A program made the position numbers and the translations under genes. Of a DNA stretch of 64,000 nt, positions 24,071 to 32,566 are shown piece by piece. The notes beneath the pieces are model-generated. The model did no database searches. It was not told the origin of the DNA and saw only the letters and a program-made list of their open reading frames with translations. Source of the stretch: Streptomyces sp. DSM 15324 (GTDB taxonomy: Bacteria; Actinomycetota; Actinomycetes; Streptomycetales; Streptomycetaceae); the NCBI RefSeq assembly GCF_001514285.1, contig NZ_KQ949035.1, positions 124,001 through 188,000 on the forward strand. The letters run 5' to 3'. Each line of letters starts with the position of its first letter. Positions within the stretch are counted from its first letter, which is position 1.

Positions 24071-24709
24071 GTGCCCCACCGCCGCGCACCCCTCACCGCC
24101 GCGGCCGCACTGCTCGTGCTCGCCCTCGCGGGCTGCGACTCCGGTGCGCAGGACAAGTCGGCCGCCGCGAGCGGCCCTTCGGTGATCGCGCCGGGCAAGC
24201 CGGGCGAGGGCAACCGGACGCTCTCCCCCCAGGAGGCGGCCGAGCAGCGGGCCGAGGACGACTCGCCCAACGCGGCGGACGTGTCGTACGCCCGGATGAT
24301 GATCCGCCATCATGCCCAGGCCCTGGAGATGACCGAACTCGTGCCGGAACGGGCCGAGTCGGCGGGCGTGAAGCGCCTCGCGCTGCGCATCGCGGCCGCA
24401 CAGGGACCGGAGATCGAGGCGATGAAGGCCTGGCTCGGGTCGTACGACAAGGCCGGGACCGGTGGTGCGCACGACCACGCCGCGATGCCCGGCATGGCGA
24501 GCGAGGCCCAGCTGAGCACGCTGCGCGCGGCGCGCGGGAAGGCCTTCGACGCCCTCTTCCTCAGCCTGATGATCACCCATCACGAGGGCGCGATCACGAT
24601 GGCCACCGAGGTCAAGGCGCAGGGCAACAACCTGCGGATCGAGGAGATGGCGGACGACGTCGTGGCCCAGCAGACGAGCGAGATCACCCGGATGCGGCAG
24701 ATGAGCTGA
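24071..24709 (+). CDS. DUF305-domain lipoprotein
   Basis: 212 residues from the GTG at 24071 (AGGAGG at 24060-24065, 5 nt away); an ATG at 24053 is in frame but would place that Shine-Dalgarno inside the gene. The signal ends in LVLALAGCDS, a lipobox with Cys. DUF305 hallmarks are the two ferritin-like metal segments YARMMIRHHAQALEMTELV and LFLSLMITHHEGAITMATEV, with a His/Met-rich loop AHDHAAMPGMAS between them. Members are four-helix proteins tied to copper or other metal handling. It is probably anchored outside the membrane, next to the divergent LVIVD protein. Confidence 0.92.
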   Translation: MPHRRAPLTAAAALLVLALAGCDSGAQDKSAAASGPSVIAPGKPGEGNRTLSPQEAAEQRAEDDSPNAADVSYARMMIRHHAQALEMTELVPERAESAGVKRLALRIAAAQGPEIEAMKAWLGSYDKAGTGGAHDHAAMPGMASEAQLSTLRAARGKAFDALFLSLMITHHEGAITMATEVKAQGNNLRIEEMADDVVAQQTSEITRMRQMS

Positions 24710-24713
24710 CCCG

Positions 24714-24737
24714 GGGGACCGGGTTCCCCCGGTCCCC
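24714..24737. terminator. Hairpin terminator between DUF305 and DUF6214 genes
   Basis: GGGGACCGGG (24714-24723) pairs perfectly with CCCGGTCCCC (24728-24737) around a 4-nt loop. It sits between two convergent genes and ends 2 nt before the DUF6214 stop. Confidence 0.7.
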
Positions 24738-24739
24738 GC

Positions 24740-25270
24740 TCATCCCTTCGCGTGACGCGGCGCCAGATAGCCCGCGTCCCGCGCCTGGGCGATCAGACGC
24801 AGGGACGCGCGACGGCTGTGCCCGGTCGCGCTCATCACCGCCAGAACGGGGTCCGCGCCCTGTTGCTGGGCCGCCCGGTACTCCTGTGCGACCAGCCGGC
24901 GCCCCTCGCTCCCGCGCGGCCAGGCCGGACGGGCGCGACGAGCACCGCCCGCCGCCGCGGCCCCCGGCTCGGCCTGTGTCCCGCTCGCGCCCGCGCAGCT
25001 GTCGAAGAGCGGGCCCTCGATCCAGTCCGCGAGCTCCGTCAGGTCGACCAGGGACAGCGGCGGCCGGGCGCGGACGTCCTCGAAAGAGACGCACCCCCCG
25101 GACACCACGGCCAGCAGGTCCACCCCGGCCCCGTCGGGGAAGGTGAGCCGGACGTCGAACCAGGTCGCCGCGGGGTCGCCGTTCTCGCGCAGCTCCCACG
25201 CCGGCGACACGGACACGGTCCCGTCCTCCGCGGAACGATCAGAAAGATTAAGGAAAGATGCTTCTAGCAC
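24740..25270 (-). CDS. DUF6214 family protein
   Basis: 176 residues (MLEASFLNLSDRSAEDGTVSV). I know the family only by number: WxVRxxGxxxPWFDVRLTF-like opening (here AWELRENGDPAATWFDVRLTFPDGAGVDLLAVV), then SFEDVRARPPLSLVDLTELADWIEGPLFDSC, a variable linker, and a C-terminal helical part with LVAQEYRAAQQQGADPVLAVMSATGHSRRASLRLIAQARDAGYL. That last segment resembles a small helix-turn-helix and may bind DNA. No partner gene is evident. An A/T-rich tract lies just around the start. Confidence 0.8.
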   Translation of the reverse strand: MLEASFLNLSDRSAEDGTVSVSPAWELRENGDPAATWFDVRLTFPDGAGVDLLAVVSGGCVSFEDVRARPPLSLVDLTELADWIEGPLFDSCAGASGTQAEPGAAAAGGARRARPAWPRGSEGRRLVAQEYRAAQQQGADPVLAVMSATGHSRRASLRLIAQARDAGYLAPRHAKG

Positions 25271-25426
25271 ACACGCAACGTAACCGCATGATCACTTTCC
25301 ATACGAACGGACACGCACACGGGCCGGAGTGACGGCACCCTGTCAGCGGAGCGCCCTCGGTGCGATGCTGGAGGCACCAGCGCTCTCCTCCGTCGCACGG
25401 GTGTCGTGCGGGTAAGGGGTCACGCC

Positions 25427-26818
25427 GTGCTGCGTGTCGCCGTGGTCGGTTCCGGGCCGAGCGGGGTCTACACCGCCCAGAGCCTTGTCCAGCGGGATCC
25501 CGAGGTCCTGGTCGACGTCCTGGACCGGCTGCCGTGCCCGTACGGCCTGGTGCGGTACGGCGTGGCGCCCGACCACGAGAAGATCAAGTCGCTGCAAGAC
25601 ACCCTGCGCACGGTGCTGGAGCACGAGCGGGTGCGATTCCTCGGCGGGGTCGAGGTGGGTGCGGGCGGTGTGCCGGTCGCCCGGCTGCGCGAGCTGTACC
25701 ACGCGGTGGTGTACTGCGTGGGCGCGGCGGCCGACCGCCGACTGGACATCCCGGGCGAGGAACTGCCGGGCAGCTGGTCCGCGACGGAGTTCGTCTCCTG
25801 GTACAGCGCCCATCCGGACGCGGCCGGCGAGGGCTTTCTGCGGGGTGTCCGCTCGGCGGTCGTGATCGGCGTGGGGAACGTCGCCGTGGACGTCACCCGG
25901 ATCCTGGCGCGCGGCGCGGCCGAGCTGAGCCCCACCGACATGCCCCAGGCCGCGCTCACCGCGCTGGCCGCGAGCGGGGTCACGGACATCCACACGGTGG
26001 GCCGGCGCGGCCCCTCCCAGGCCCGCTTCACCACCAAGGAGCTGCGGGAACTCGGCACGCTGCCGGACACGGACGTCCACGTGGACGCCGCGGAGCTGGC
26101 GCTCGACCCGGCGTCCGGCGATCCGTCCGGGCTGCCCGCGGCGCAGCGCCGCAACGTGGAGGTGCTGCGCGGCTGGACGGCCCCGCCGACGCGGGATGTG
26201 CGGCGGCGGATCCGGCTGCGCTTCTTCCTGCGGCCGGTCGAACTGCTCGCCGTCGGGGGCCGGGTGGGCGCGGTACGGTTCGAGCGGACCGCGCCCGACG
26301 GCCGGGGCGGGGTGACGGGCACCGGCCGCCACGAGATCGTCGAGGCCCAGTTGGTGCTGCGGTCGGTGGGCTATCGCGGGGTGCCGCTGGAGGGGCTGCC
26401 GTTCGACGCCGTGCGGGGCACGGTGCCGCATACGGCCGGGCGGGTGGTGCGGGCGGGCGCGGCGGCCCCGGGCGAGTACGTGGCGGGCTGGATCAAGCGG
26501 GGGCCGACCGGGGTGATCGGCACCAACCGGCCGTGCGCGAAGGAGACGGTGACCTCGCTCCTCGAGGACGCCGCCCTGCTCGTACGCAGGCCGGTGCCGG
26601 AGGATGTGCTGCCGGGGTTGCGGTCGGCGGGGGCCGAGCCGGTCGGATGGCGGGGGTGGCTGGGGATCGAGCGGGCCGAGGCGGAGCTGGGGGCCTCACT
26701 GGGGCGGGATGTGGTCAAACTGCCGGACTGGGCGGCGTTGCGGACGGCCGCGGACCGGGCAGGGATCGCCGACGACCGCACACAGCGGCAACACCACGGA
26801 AATCAACAATCTGTTTAA
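25427..26818 (+). CDS. FAD-dependent ferredoxin/adrenodoxin-NADP+ reductase-like protein
   Basis: 463 residues from the GTG at 25427 (VLRVAVVGSGPSGVY), with AAGGGG 8 nt upstream; a GTG at 25406 is an alternative. The FAD motif VVGSGPSGVYTAQSL is followed by PCPYGLVRYGVAPDH, which is diagnostic of the adrenodoxin-reductase/FprA group. The NADP motif is VVIGVGNVAVDVTRIL, and GWIKRGPTGVIGTNRPCAKET contains the conserved GW-K-GP-GVIG-N segment near the C-terminal FAD site. It transfers electrons from NADPH to a ferredoxin, often for cytochrome P450 enzymes. No ferredoxin or P450 gene lies nearby, so partners are elsewhere. Confidence 0.94.
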   Translation: MLRVAVVGSGPSGVYTAQSLVQRDPEVLVDVLDRLPCPYGLVRYGVAPDHEKIKSLQDTLRTVLEHERVRFLGGVEVGAGGVPVARLRELYHAVVYCVGAAADRRLDIPGEELPGSWSATEFVSWYSAHPDAAGEGFLRGVRSAVVIGVGNVAVDVTRILARGAAELSPTDMPQAALTALAASGVTDIHTVGRRGPSQARFTTKELRELGTLPDTDVHVDAAELALDPASGDPSGLPAAQRRNVEVLRGWTAPPTRDVRRRIRLRFFLRPVELLAVGGRVGAVRFERTAPDGRGGVTGTGRHEIVEAQLVLRSVGYRGVPLEGLPFDAVRGTVPHTAGRVVRAGAAAPGEYVAGWIKRGPTGVIGTNRPCAKETVTSLLEDAALLVRRPVPEDVLPGLRSAGAEPVGWRGWLGIERAEAELGASLGRDVVKLPDWAALRTAADRAGIADDRTQRQHHGNQQSV

Positions 26819-26881
26819 TCGGTGTTCGATCGGCGTACCGTCTCCCGTGCTGTTCGGATGTCGCCCCGCTCAGGAGTGCCC

Positions 26882-28234
26882 ATGGCCACGACCGCACCCG
26901 TTCATCCCGTCGACGAGGTGCCTCCCGTACGGCAGTTGGCCGCCTTCGGCTTGCAGCACGTGCTCGCGATGTACGCCGGCGCGGTGGCCGTGCCGCTGAT
27001 CGTGGGCGGGGCGATGAAGCTGTCGCCCGCCGATCTGGCGTATCTGATCACGGCCGATCTGCTGGTGTGCGGGATCGCCACGCTGATCCAGTGCGTCGGG
27101 ATCTGGCGCTTCGGAGTCCGGCTGCCGATCATGCAGGGGTGCACGTTCGCCGCCGTGTCGCCGATGGTCCTGATCGGGACGACGGGCGGCGGGCTGCCGG
27201 CGATCTACGGCTCGGTGATCGTGGCGGGACTCGCGATCGTCGTGCTGGCCCCGGTGTTCGGCCGGCTGCTGCGGTTCTTCCCGCCCCTCGTCACCGGCAC
27301 GGTGATCCTGATCATCGGTCTCTCACTGCTGCCGGTCGCGGGCAACTGGGCGGCGGGCGGCGTCGGCTCACAGGACTTCGGGGAGCCGAAGAACCTCGCG
27401 CTGGCCGCCTTCGTCCTCGCCGTGGTGCTGGCGGTGCAGCGGTTCGCGCCCGCGTTCCTGAGCCGGATCGCGGTGCTGACCGGGATCGCGGTCGGGCTCG
27501 TGGTGGCGGTGCCGTTCGGGTTCACCGACTTCGGCGGGGTCCAGGCCGCCGACTGGCTGGGGATCAGCACGCCGTTCCACTTCGGGGCGCCCTCCTTCGA
27601 GGTCTCGGCGATCGTGTCGATGCTGGTGGTGGCGCTGGTGACGATGACGGAGACGACCGGTGACCTGATCGCTGTCGGCGAGATGACCGGCCGCCGGGTC
27701 GAGCCGCGCTCCCTCGCCGACGGGCTGCGCGCCGACGGACTGTCCACCGTCCTGGGCGGTGTCTTCAACACCTTCCCCTACACGGCGTACGCCCAGAACG
27801 TCGGTCTGGTCGGGATGACCCGGGTGCGCAGCCGCTGGGTGGTGGCCACCGCCGGCGGCATCCTCGTCCTGCTCGGTCTGCTGCCCAAGCTGGGCGCGGT
27901 GGTGGCGGCCGTGCCCGCGCCGGTCCTCGGCGGTGCGGGGCTGGTGATGTTCGGGACGGTCGCCGCGAGCGGACTGCGCACCCTGGCGCGCGTCGACTTC
28001 CAGGACAACCACAACCTCACCGTGGTCGCCGTGTCCGTGGCCGTCGGGATGCTGCCGGTCGGGGTGCCGACCGTCTACGAGAAGTTCCCCGACTGGTTCC
28101 AGACGATCATGAACAGCGGTATCAGCGCGGGCTGCCTGACGGCGATCGTGCTCAATCTGGTCTTCAACCACCGTCCGGCGAAGGCCGGTGCGGCGCCGCG
28201 GGCCGCGACACCGCCCACCGGCACAGGGGGCTAG
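26882..28234 (+). CDS. NCS2-family xanthine/uracil permease
   Basis: 450 residues, about 14 membrane helices. NCS2 signatures are QHVLAMYAGAVAVPLIVGGA near the N-terminus, LPIMQGCTFAAVSPM, and ETTGDLIAVGEMTGRRV in helix 8-9, whose Glu and the following residues decide substrate; FNTFPYTAYAQNVGLVGMTRVRSRWVV is the second conserved loop. The second motif is closer to xanthine/uric acid permeases (TxAQNVGL) than to uracil permease. It imports a purine or pyrimidine with protons. AGGAGTGCCC precedes the ATG. The 63-nt upstream region is A/T-rich and probably holds the promoter. Confidence 0.93.
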   Translation: MATTAPVHPVDEVPPVRQLAAFGLQHVLAMYAGAVAVPLIVGGAMKLSPADLAYLITADLLVCGIATLIQCVGIWRFGVRLPIMQGCTFAAVSPMVLIGTTGGGLPAIYGSVIVAGLAIVVLAPVFGRLLRFFPPLVTGTVILIIGLSLLPVAGNWAAGGVGSQDFGEPKNLALAAFVLAVVLAVQRFAPAFLSRIAVLTGIAVGLVVAVPFGFTDFGGVQAADWLGISTPFHFGAPSFEVSAIVSMLVVALVTMTETTGDLIAVGEMTGRRVEPRSLADGLRADGLSTVLGGVFNTFPYTAYAQNVGLVGMTRVRSRWVVATAGGILVLLGLLPKLGAVVAAVPAPVLGGAGLVMFGTVAASGLRTLARVDFQDNHNLTVVAVSVAVGMLPVGVPTVYEKFPDWFQTIMNSGISAGCLTAIVLNLVFNHRPAKAGAAPRAATPPTGTGG

Positions 28235-28271
28235 GGCTCCCCGCGCGGGTCGGTCGTCCGCGCGGGGAGCC
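28235..28271 (+). terminator. Strong hairpin terminator after the permease
   Basis: GGCTCCCCGCGCGG (28235-28248) pairs perfectly over 14 bp with CCGCGCGGGGAGCC (28258-28271), with a 9-nt loop. It begins at the permease stop. Confidence 0.8.
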
Positions 28272-28647
28272 GGGTTCGCCCTGAGGGGGCCGGCCGGGTC
28301 TCACCCCGGGGCGCGGGCGGCCCCGGGCCGGCCGTAGGGCATGGAGTCCGTCCCGCATGGTGGCATGCACACGCACACCATGGAAGCGCTCCCACTGCGT
28401 ACGGCAGGTGCGTTGACGCGCGAACCGGGAACCGCGCAGGCGCTCTTCGGCACCGCTTCCCCTGCGCGCCGCCAGGGCAGCGCGCAGGGGATATCGCCCT
28501 CTGTCCGGCCGCCCCGGGCCCCGGCGCGGTGCCCCTGCGGGAGCCGGCCGCGGTGGAGGTCGCCCTCAACCGTCGGCACGCAACCGCCGGGGCGGGCACG
28601 GCAGGCAGGGCGTCCCGCGGAACGAGGAGCTGCTGCGCCCGTGCCGG
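28272..28647. other. Intergenic region holding an orphan CebR-type operator
   Basis: 376 nt with no supportable gene between the permease and the convergent Rv1733c-like gene. The one clear element is the 14-bp site at 28381-28394. Frames on both strands are open but without family resemblance or good start signals. Confidence 0.6.
28381..28394. promoter_or_regulatory. CebR-like operator TGGAAGCGCTCCCA
   Basis: The site differs by one base from the perfect palindrome TGGGAGCGCTCCCA, the operator bound by the cellobiose repressor CebR (LacI family) in Streptomyces. As I recall, the same single-base variant is known in front of cellulolytic genes. Here no sugar gene follows within 250 nt on either strand. 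Confidence 0.6.
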
Positions 28648-29235
28648 TCAGCTCAGCGGGCGGCGGCCCCGGAGGGCGTCGAAGCGGGCCCAGTCGGCGT
28701 CCCACTGCTCGATGCGGCGCTGTTCCAGGCGTCCACGCAGGAGCCGGCCGGCGGCGAAGGGCAGGGCCGCCGCGGCCACACCGGCCAGGCCGCCCACCAT
28801 GACGGAGCGGAGCCGGGCCTGGTCCGGGGTGGCGGGCCGGGTGACCAGACGGCCTTGGTGGTCCGTCCAGACGGTGACCGGCGTGCCGGTGGGGCTGCCG
28901 GTCGCGACCCGGACCTGACCGCTGTGCGAGGAGCCGTCCGGGCCGGTCCAGCCGACCTTCGCCCAGACCAGGTCGCCACCGGCCGAACCGGGCTGCCGGT
29001 CGGCCTTCCCGGGCGCCGGTTCGGTCAGCCGGGCCTGCAGGGGACGCCACTCGACGCGCTCCCTGGCCAGCCCGTGTTCGACGGACCCGGCGGCCCCCCA
29101 TCCCGCCAGGACCCCGACGAGGACGGTCAGTACCCAGGCACCGAGCACGACCCAGGCCTCCACCGCGTCGGCGCGACGCCTGAGCGGGTTGCGCCGCCAG
29201 CGCCACAGCCACACCTTCGGACCACGGAACGCCAT
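28648..29235 (-). CDS. Rv1733c-like membrane protein
   Basis: 195 residues from the ATG at 29235 (MAFRGPKVWLWRWRRNPLRRRADAVEAW), with AGGAGG about 9 nt upstream; an ATG at 29253 is possible. Two membrane helices, WVVLGAWVLTVLVGVLAGWGAA near the N-terminus and VMVGGLAGVAAAALPFAAGRLL near the C-terminus, flank an extracytoplasmic domain with VTVWTDHQGRLVTRPAT. The layout and the WRWRRNPLRRR motif match the Rv1733c group of actinobacterial membrane proteins, whose role is unknown. The C-terminus is basic and probably cytoplasmic. It is divergent from the BNR-repeat gene. Confidence 0.85.
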   Translation of the reverse strand: MAFRGPKVWLWRWRRNPLRRRADAVEAWVVLGAWVLTVLVGVLAGWGAAGSVEHGLARERVEWRPLQARLTEPAPGKADRQPGSAGGDLVWAKVGWTGPDGSSHSGQVRVATGSPTGTPVTVWTDHQGRLVTRPATPDQARLRSVMVGGLAGVAAAALPFAAGRLLRGRLEQRRIEQWDADWARFDALRGRRPLS

Positions 29236-29445
29236 CGAAGGCTTCCTCCTCATGAGCGCACGAACATCCTTGGACCGCCCTCCCATACGGGGCGCGGGGT
29301 CCGGATGCTCAGGGCGAGTGGCTCGTTCCGGTGGCCGCACGCGTCCCGCCGGTCCCGGGGAGGTCGTCCGGACGGGGGCCGAGGCGCCGCTGACTGGGTC
29401 CGGTACGACGGCTGTGACCTGCGAAGACGGGCTGTCCGGAGGTGA

Positions 29446-29468
29446 CTGTCAGTGGCGGGGTGCAGACT
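29446..29468 (+). promoter_or_regulatory. Partial match to RecA-NDp/PafBC promoter before the BNR-repeat gene
   Basis: CTGTCAGTG (29446-29454), eight bases, then CAGACT (29463-29468). Against TTGTCRGTG-N8-TANNNT, two positions differ (first base of each box). The distance to the ATG at 29518 is normal. It is weaker than the perfect match at 43475. Confidence 0.4.
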
Positions 29469-29517
29469 GGCCGGTGTCCGGGACAACGAGGTCGAGGACA
29501 CAGTGGAGGAGAGCGGC

Positions 29518-30603
29518 ATGACCGAGGTACTGCTCGCCGTGGGCACGCGCAAAGGCCTGTTCATCGGGCGCCGGCGCGCAGGCACATGGGAGTTCGACGC
29601 ATCCCCGTACTTCAACGCACAGGCGATCTATTCGGTCGCCATCGACACCCGGGGCGAGCGGCCCCGGCTGCTGGCCGGCGGCGACAGCGCGCACTGGGGC
29701 CCGTCGGTGTTCCACTCCGACGATCTCGGCCGGACCTGGACCGAACCGGCCACACCCGCCGTCAGGTTCCCGCAGGACACGGAGGCGTCCCTGGAGCGGG
29801 TGTGGCAGCTGCACCCGGCGGCGGCCGAACCCGACGTGGTCTACGCCGGGACGGAACCGGCGGCGCTGTACCGCTCGGAGGACCGCGGGGAGACCTTCGA
29901 GCTGGTCCGACCGCTCTGGGAGCACCCGACGCGCTCGAAGTGGGTGCCGGGCGGCGGCGGGGAGGGCCTGCACACCGTCCTCACCGACCGGCGCGACCCC
30001 AACGCGGTGACGGTGGCGGTGTCCACGGCCGGCGTCTTCCGCAGCACCGACGGCGGGGCGAGCTGGGAGCCCTCCAACTCCGGGGTCTCGGCGGTGTTCC
30101 TGCCGGATCCGCACCCGGAGTTCGGTCAGTGCGTGCACAAGATCGCCCAGGACGCGGCGACCCCGGACCGGCTCTATCTGCAGAACCACTGGGGCGTGTA
30201 CCGCAGCGACGACACCGGCCGGAGCTGGACGGACATCGGCGCGGGCCTGCCCTCCACCTTCGGTTTCGCGGCCGCCGCCCATCCCACGCGCGGGGACACG
30301 GCGTACGTCTTCCCGATCAACGCCGACGCGGACCGGGTCCCCGCCGGCCACCGGTGCCGGGTGTTCCGTACGGCGGACGCGGGCGCCAGCTGGGAGCCGC
30401 TCACGGCGGGCCTGCCACAGGAGGACCACTACGGCACGGTCCTGCGCGACGCGATGTGCACGGACGACGCGGACCCGGCGGGCGTGTACTTCGGCAACCG
30501 CAACGGCGAGGTGTTCGCCTCGGCGGACGACGGCGACAGCTGGCGGCAGTTGGCGTCCCATCTGCCGGACGTGCTCTGTGTGCGGGCCGCGGTGGTCGGA
30601 TGA
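29518..30603 (+). CDS. BNR/exo-alpha-sialidase-like repeat protein
   Basis: 361 residues (MTEVLLAVGTRKGLFIGRRR), with GGAGGAGAG upstream of the ATG. Asp-box repeats (SxDxGxTW) occur several times: SDDLGRTWTE, SEDRGETFEL, STDGGASWEP, SDDTGRSWTD, TADAGASWEP and SADDGDSWRQ. They indicate a six- to seven-bladed beta-propeller of the sialidase/sortilin type. There is no signal peptide, so it is probably cytoplasmic and unlikely to be a true sialidase, as the catalytic Arg triad is not evident. The gene ends 73 nt before ung in the same direction. Confidence 0.87.
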   Translation: MTEVLLAVGTRKGLFIGRRRAGTWEFDASPYFNAQAIYSVAIDTRGERPRLLAGGDSAHWGPSVFHSDDLGRTWTEPATPAVRFPQDTEASLERVWQLHPAAAEPDVVYAGTEPAALYRSEDRGETFELVRPLWEHPTRSKWVPGGGGEGLHTVLTDRRDPNAVTVAVSTAGVFRSTDGGASWEPSNSGVSAVFLPDPHPEFGQCVHKIAQDAATPDRLYLQNHWGVYRSDDTGRSWTDIGAGLPSTFGFAAAAHPTRGDTAYVFPINADADRVPAGHRCRVFRTADAGASWEPLTAGLPQEDHYGTVLRDAMCTDDADPAGVYFGNRNGEVFASADDGDSWRQLASHLPDVLCVRAAVVG

Positions 30604-30676
30604 GCCGGGTGGGGGGCTCGCGGGGCGTCGGCCACCGGTTGATCGTCGTCGTGCGTACGGCAGTAGGGTGACGCCC

Positions 30677-31354
30677 GTGGCACCACGACCCTTGCATGAA
30701 ATCGTCGAAGCGGGCTGGGCGAAGGCCCTGGAACCGGTGGCCGGACGGATCGCCGAGATGGGCGACTTCCTGCGGGCGGAGATCGCCGCGGGACGCACCT
30801 ACCTTCCGGCCGGACAGAATGTTCTCCGGGCGTTCCAGCAGCCCTTCGACGACGTCCGCGTCCTGATCGTGGGACAGGATCCCTACCCCACGCCGGGGCA
30901 CGCGGTGGGACTGTCCTTCTCGGTGGCGCCGGACGTCCGCCCGCTGCCCGGCAGTCTGATCAACATCTACCGCGAGCTGAACTCCGACCTCGGCCTGCCG
31001 CAGCCGTCCAACGGTGATCTGACACCGTGGACGCGGCAGGGCGTGCTCCTGCTCAACAGGGCGCTCACCACGGCCCCGCGCAAGCCCGGCGCACACCGCG
31101 ACAAGGGCTGGGAGGCGGTCACCGAGCAGGCGATACGGGCGCTGGCGGCGCGCGGCAAGCCGCTGGTGTCGGTCCTGTGGGGCCGCGACGCCCGCAATCT
31201 GCGTCCGCTGCTGGGCGATCTGCCCTCGGTGGAGTCCGCGCACCCCTCCCCCATGTCGGCGGACCGCGGCTTCTTCGGCTCACGGCCGTTCAGCCGGGCC
31301 AACGACCTGCTGGTCCGGCAGGGAGGTCAGCCGGTGGACTGGCAACTGCCGTGA
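30677..31354 (+). CDS. ung: Uracil-DNA glycosylase, family 1
   Basis: 225 residues, the usual length. Start is GTG at 30677 (or GTG at 30668). All family-1 motifs are present: VLIVGQDPYPTPGHAVGLSFSV (water-activating GQDPYH-like loop, here GQDPYP with Pro in place of His), LLNRALT (uracil-specificity Asn) and SAHPSPMSADRGFFGSRPFSRAN (catalytic His and Leu-type minor-groove loop HPSP). The enzyme removes uracil from DNA as the first step of base excision repair. The final codons overlap the start of the BadF-type kinase gene (GTGA). A partial DNA-damage promoter lies before the upstream gene. Confidence 0.96.
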   Translation: MAPRPLHEIVEAGWAKALEPVAGRIAEMGDFLRAEIAAGRTYLPAGQNVLRAFQQPFDDVRVLIVGQDPYPTPGHAVGLSFSVAPDVRPLPGSLINIYRELNSDLGLPQPSNGDLTPWTRQGVLLLNRALTTAPRKPGAHRDKGWEAVTEQAIRALAARGKPLVSVLWGRDARNLRPLLGDLPSVESAHPSPMSADRGFFGSRPFSRANDLLVRQGGQPVDWQLP

Positions 31355-32340
31355 CCGTCCCCGCGGATCCGGAGCGCGGCCACGGCATCCTCGCCGTGGA
31401 CTCGGGCGGCTCGGGTCTGCGGGTGGCCGTGGGCACCTCCGGGGCCGGCGCGCTGGCCGAGGAGTCCTCGCCGGTGCCGGTGCGCACCGGCGAGCGGGGC
31501 ATCGACCCCGGGCACCTGCTGGATCGACTGGTGCCGATGGTGCGGGCGTTGGAGGAGCGTGCCGGCGTCGCGGGAGCGACCACGGCGGTCGTGGGTGCGG
31601 CCGGACTGGCCGGCCTGGGCGACGAACTGCGCGCCACGCTCCCGGACGCCTTCGCGCGCGCGTTCGGCGTCCGGACGACCGCGCTGGCCGCCGACGCCGT
31701 GACCGCGTTCAGCGGCGCGCTCGGGGCCCGGCCGGGAGCCGTGGCGGCGGCCGGCACCGGTCTGATCGCCATCGGCACGGATCTGACGGGCTGGCAGCGG
31801 GCCGACGGCTGGGGTCATCTGCTGGGCGACTGCGGTGGCGGCGCCTGGATCGGACGGGCGGGGCTGGAGGCCGCGCTGCGCGCCCACGACGGGCGGCCGG
31901 GCGGCTCGGTCCGGCTGCTGGCCCGCGCCGAGGAGCGGTTCGGGCCGGTGCCCGGGCTGCCGGGCCGTCTCTACCCGCGGCCGGACCGGGCGGCCGTCCT
32001 CGCCTCCTTCGCTCCCGAGGTGGCCGGGTGCGCCGCGTGCGATCCGGTGGCCTCGGACATCCTGCGGGCGGCGGCGCGGCACATCGCCGAGTCGGCCGCC
32101 GCGGTCTGCCCGCCGGACGGACAGCCCCCGTTCGCCCTCACCGGGGGCCTGGCGGGACTGGGCGCGCCCCTCCTCGTACCGCTGGCGGAGGAGGTGGCCC
32201 GGCTGCTGCCGCACGCACGGCGGGTGGACCCCGAAGGGGATCCGCTGCACGGCGCGGTGCGGATGGCCGCCGATCTGGCCGAAGGCCGACTCGCGCTGCC
32301 GGTCGACGGGGTGCTTCTGTCGGTTTCGCGTCGCGCGTAG
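31351..32340 (+). CDS. BadF/BadG/BcrA/BcrD-type ATPase (GlcNAc-kinase-like)
   Basis: 329 residues of the ASKHA sugar-kinase fold. PHOSPHATE-1 is ILAVDSGGSGLRVAVG, PHOSPHATE-2 is AAAGTGLIAIGTDL, and GWGHLLGDCGGGAWIGRAGLEAALRAHDG is diagnostic of N-acetylglucosamine kinase-like members. The adenosine motif is ALTGGLAGLG. Expected activity is phosphorylation of an amino sugar such as GlcNAc, though activase roles exist in the wider family. The GTG start (31351) overlaps the ung stop by 4 nt, so the two are translationally coupled despite no obvious functional link. Confidence 0.85.
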   Translation: MTVPADPERGHGILAVDSGGSGLRVAVGTSGAGALAEESSPVPVRTGERGIDPGHLLDRLVPMVRALEERAGVAGATTAVVGAAGLAGLGDELRATLPDAFARAFGVRTTALAADAVTAFSGALGARPGAVAAAGTGLIAIGTDLTGWQRADGWGHLLGDCGGGAWIGRAGLEAALRAHDGRPGGSVRLLARAEERFGPVPGLPGRLYPRPDRAAVLASFAPEVAGCAACDPVASDILRAAARHIAESAAAVCPPDGQPPFALTGGLAGLGAPLLVPLAEEVARLLPHARRVDPEGDPLHGAVRMAADLAEGRLALPVDGVLLSVSRRA

Positions 32341-32566
32341 GCGGGTGGTCGGGGGTGTACGTAGGGGACGTACGGAGTGAAACGCACGGAACGAGTCGTA
32401 CAGCGTGACCCAAAAGAGGGATTGCTCTCTTTGAGGGCAAGTCGCCCGGAAAACACGCTGATCACTTCTGATCCGTACGTAACTCATCAGACAAAACAGG
32501 ACGGATACCGCTCACCTGCACCCTCCCCGAACAGGGGAGCCCAGGAAACAAGTAACATGCGGCGCC

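Noticed and set aside
28341..28802. Plus-strand 153-codon frame after the permease
   Set aside because: It overlaps the well-supported Rv1733c-like gene, and no motif or start signal supports it.
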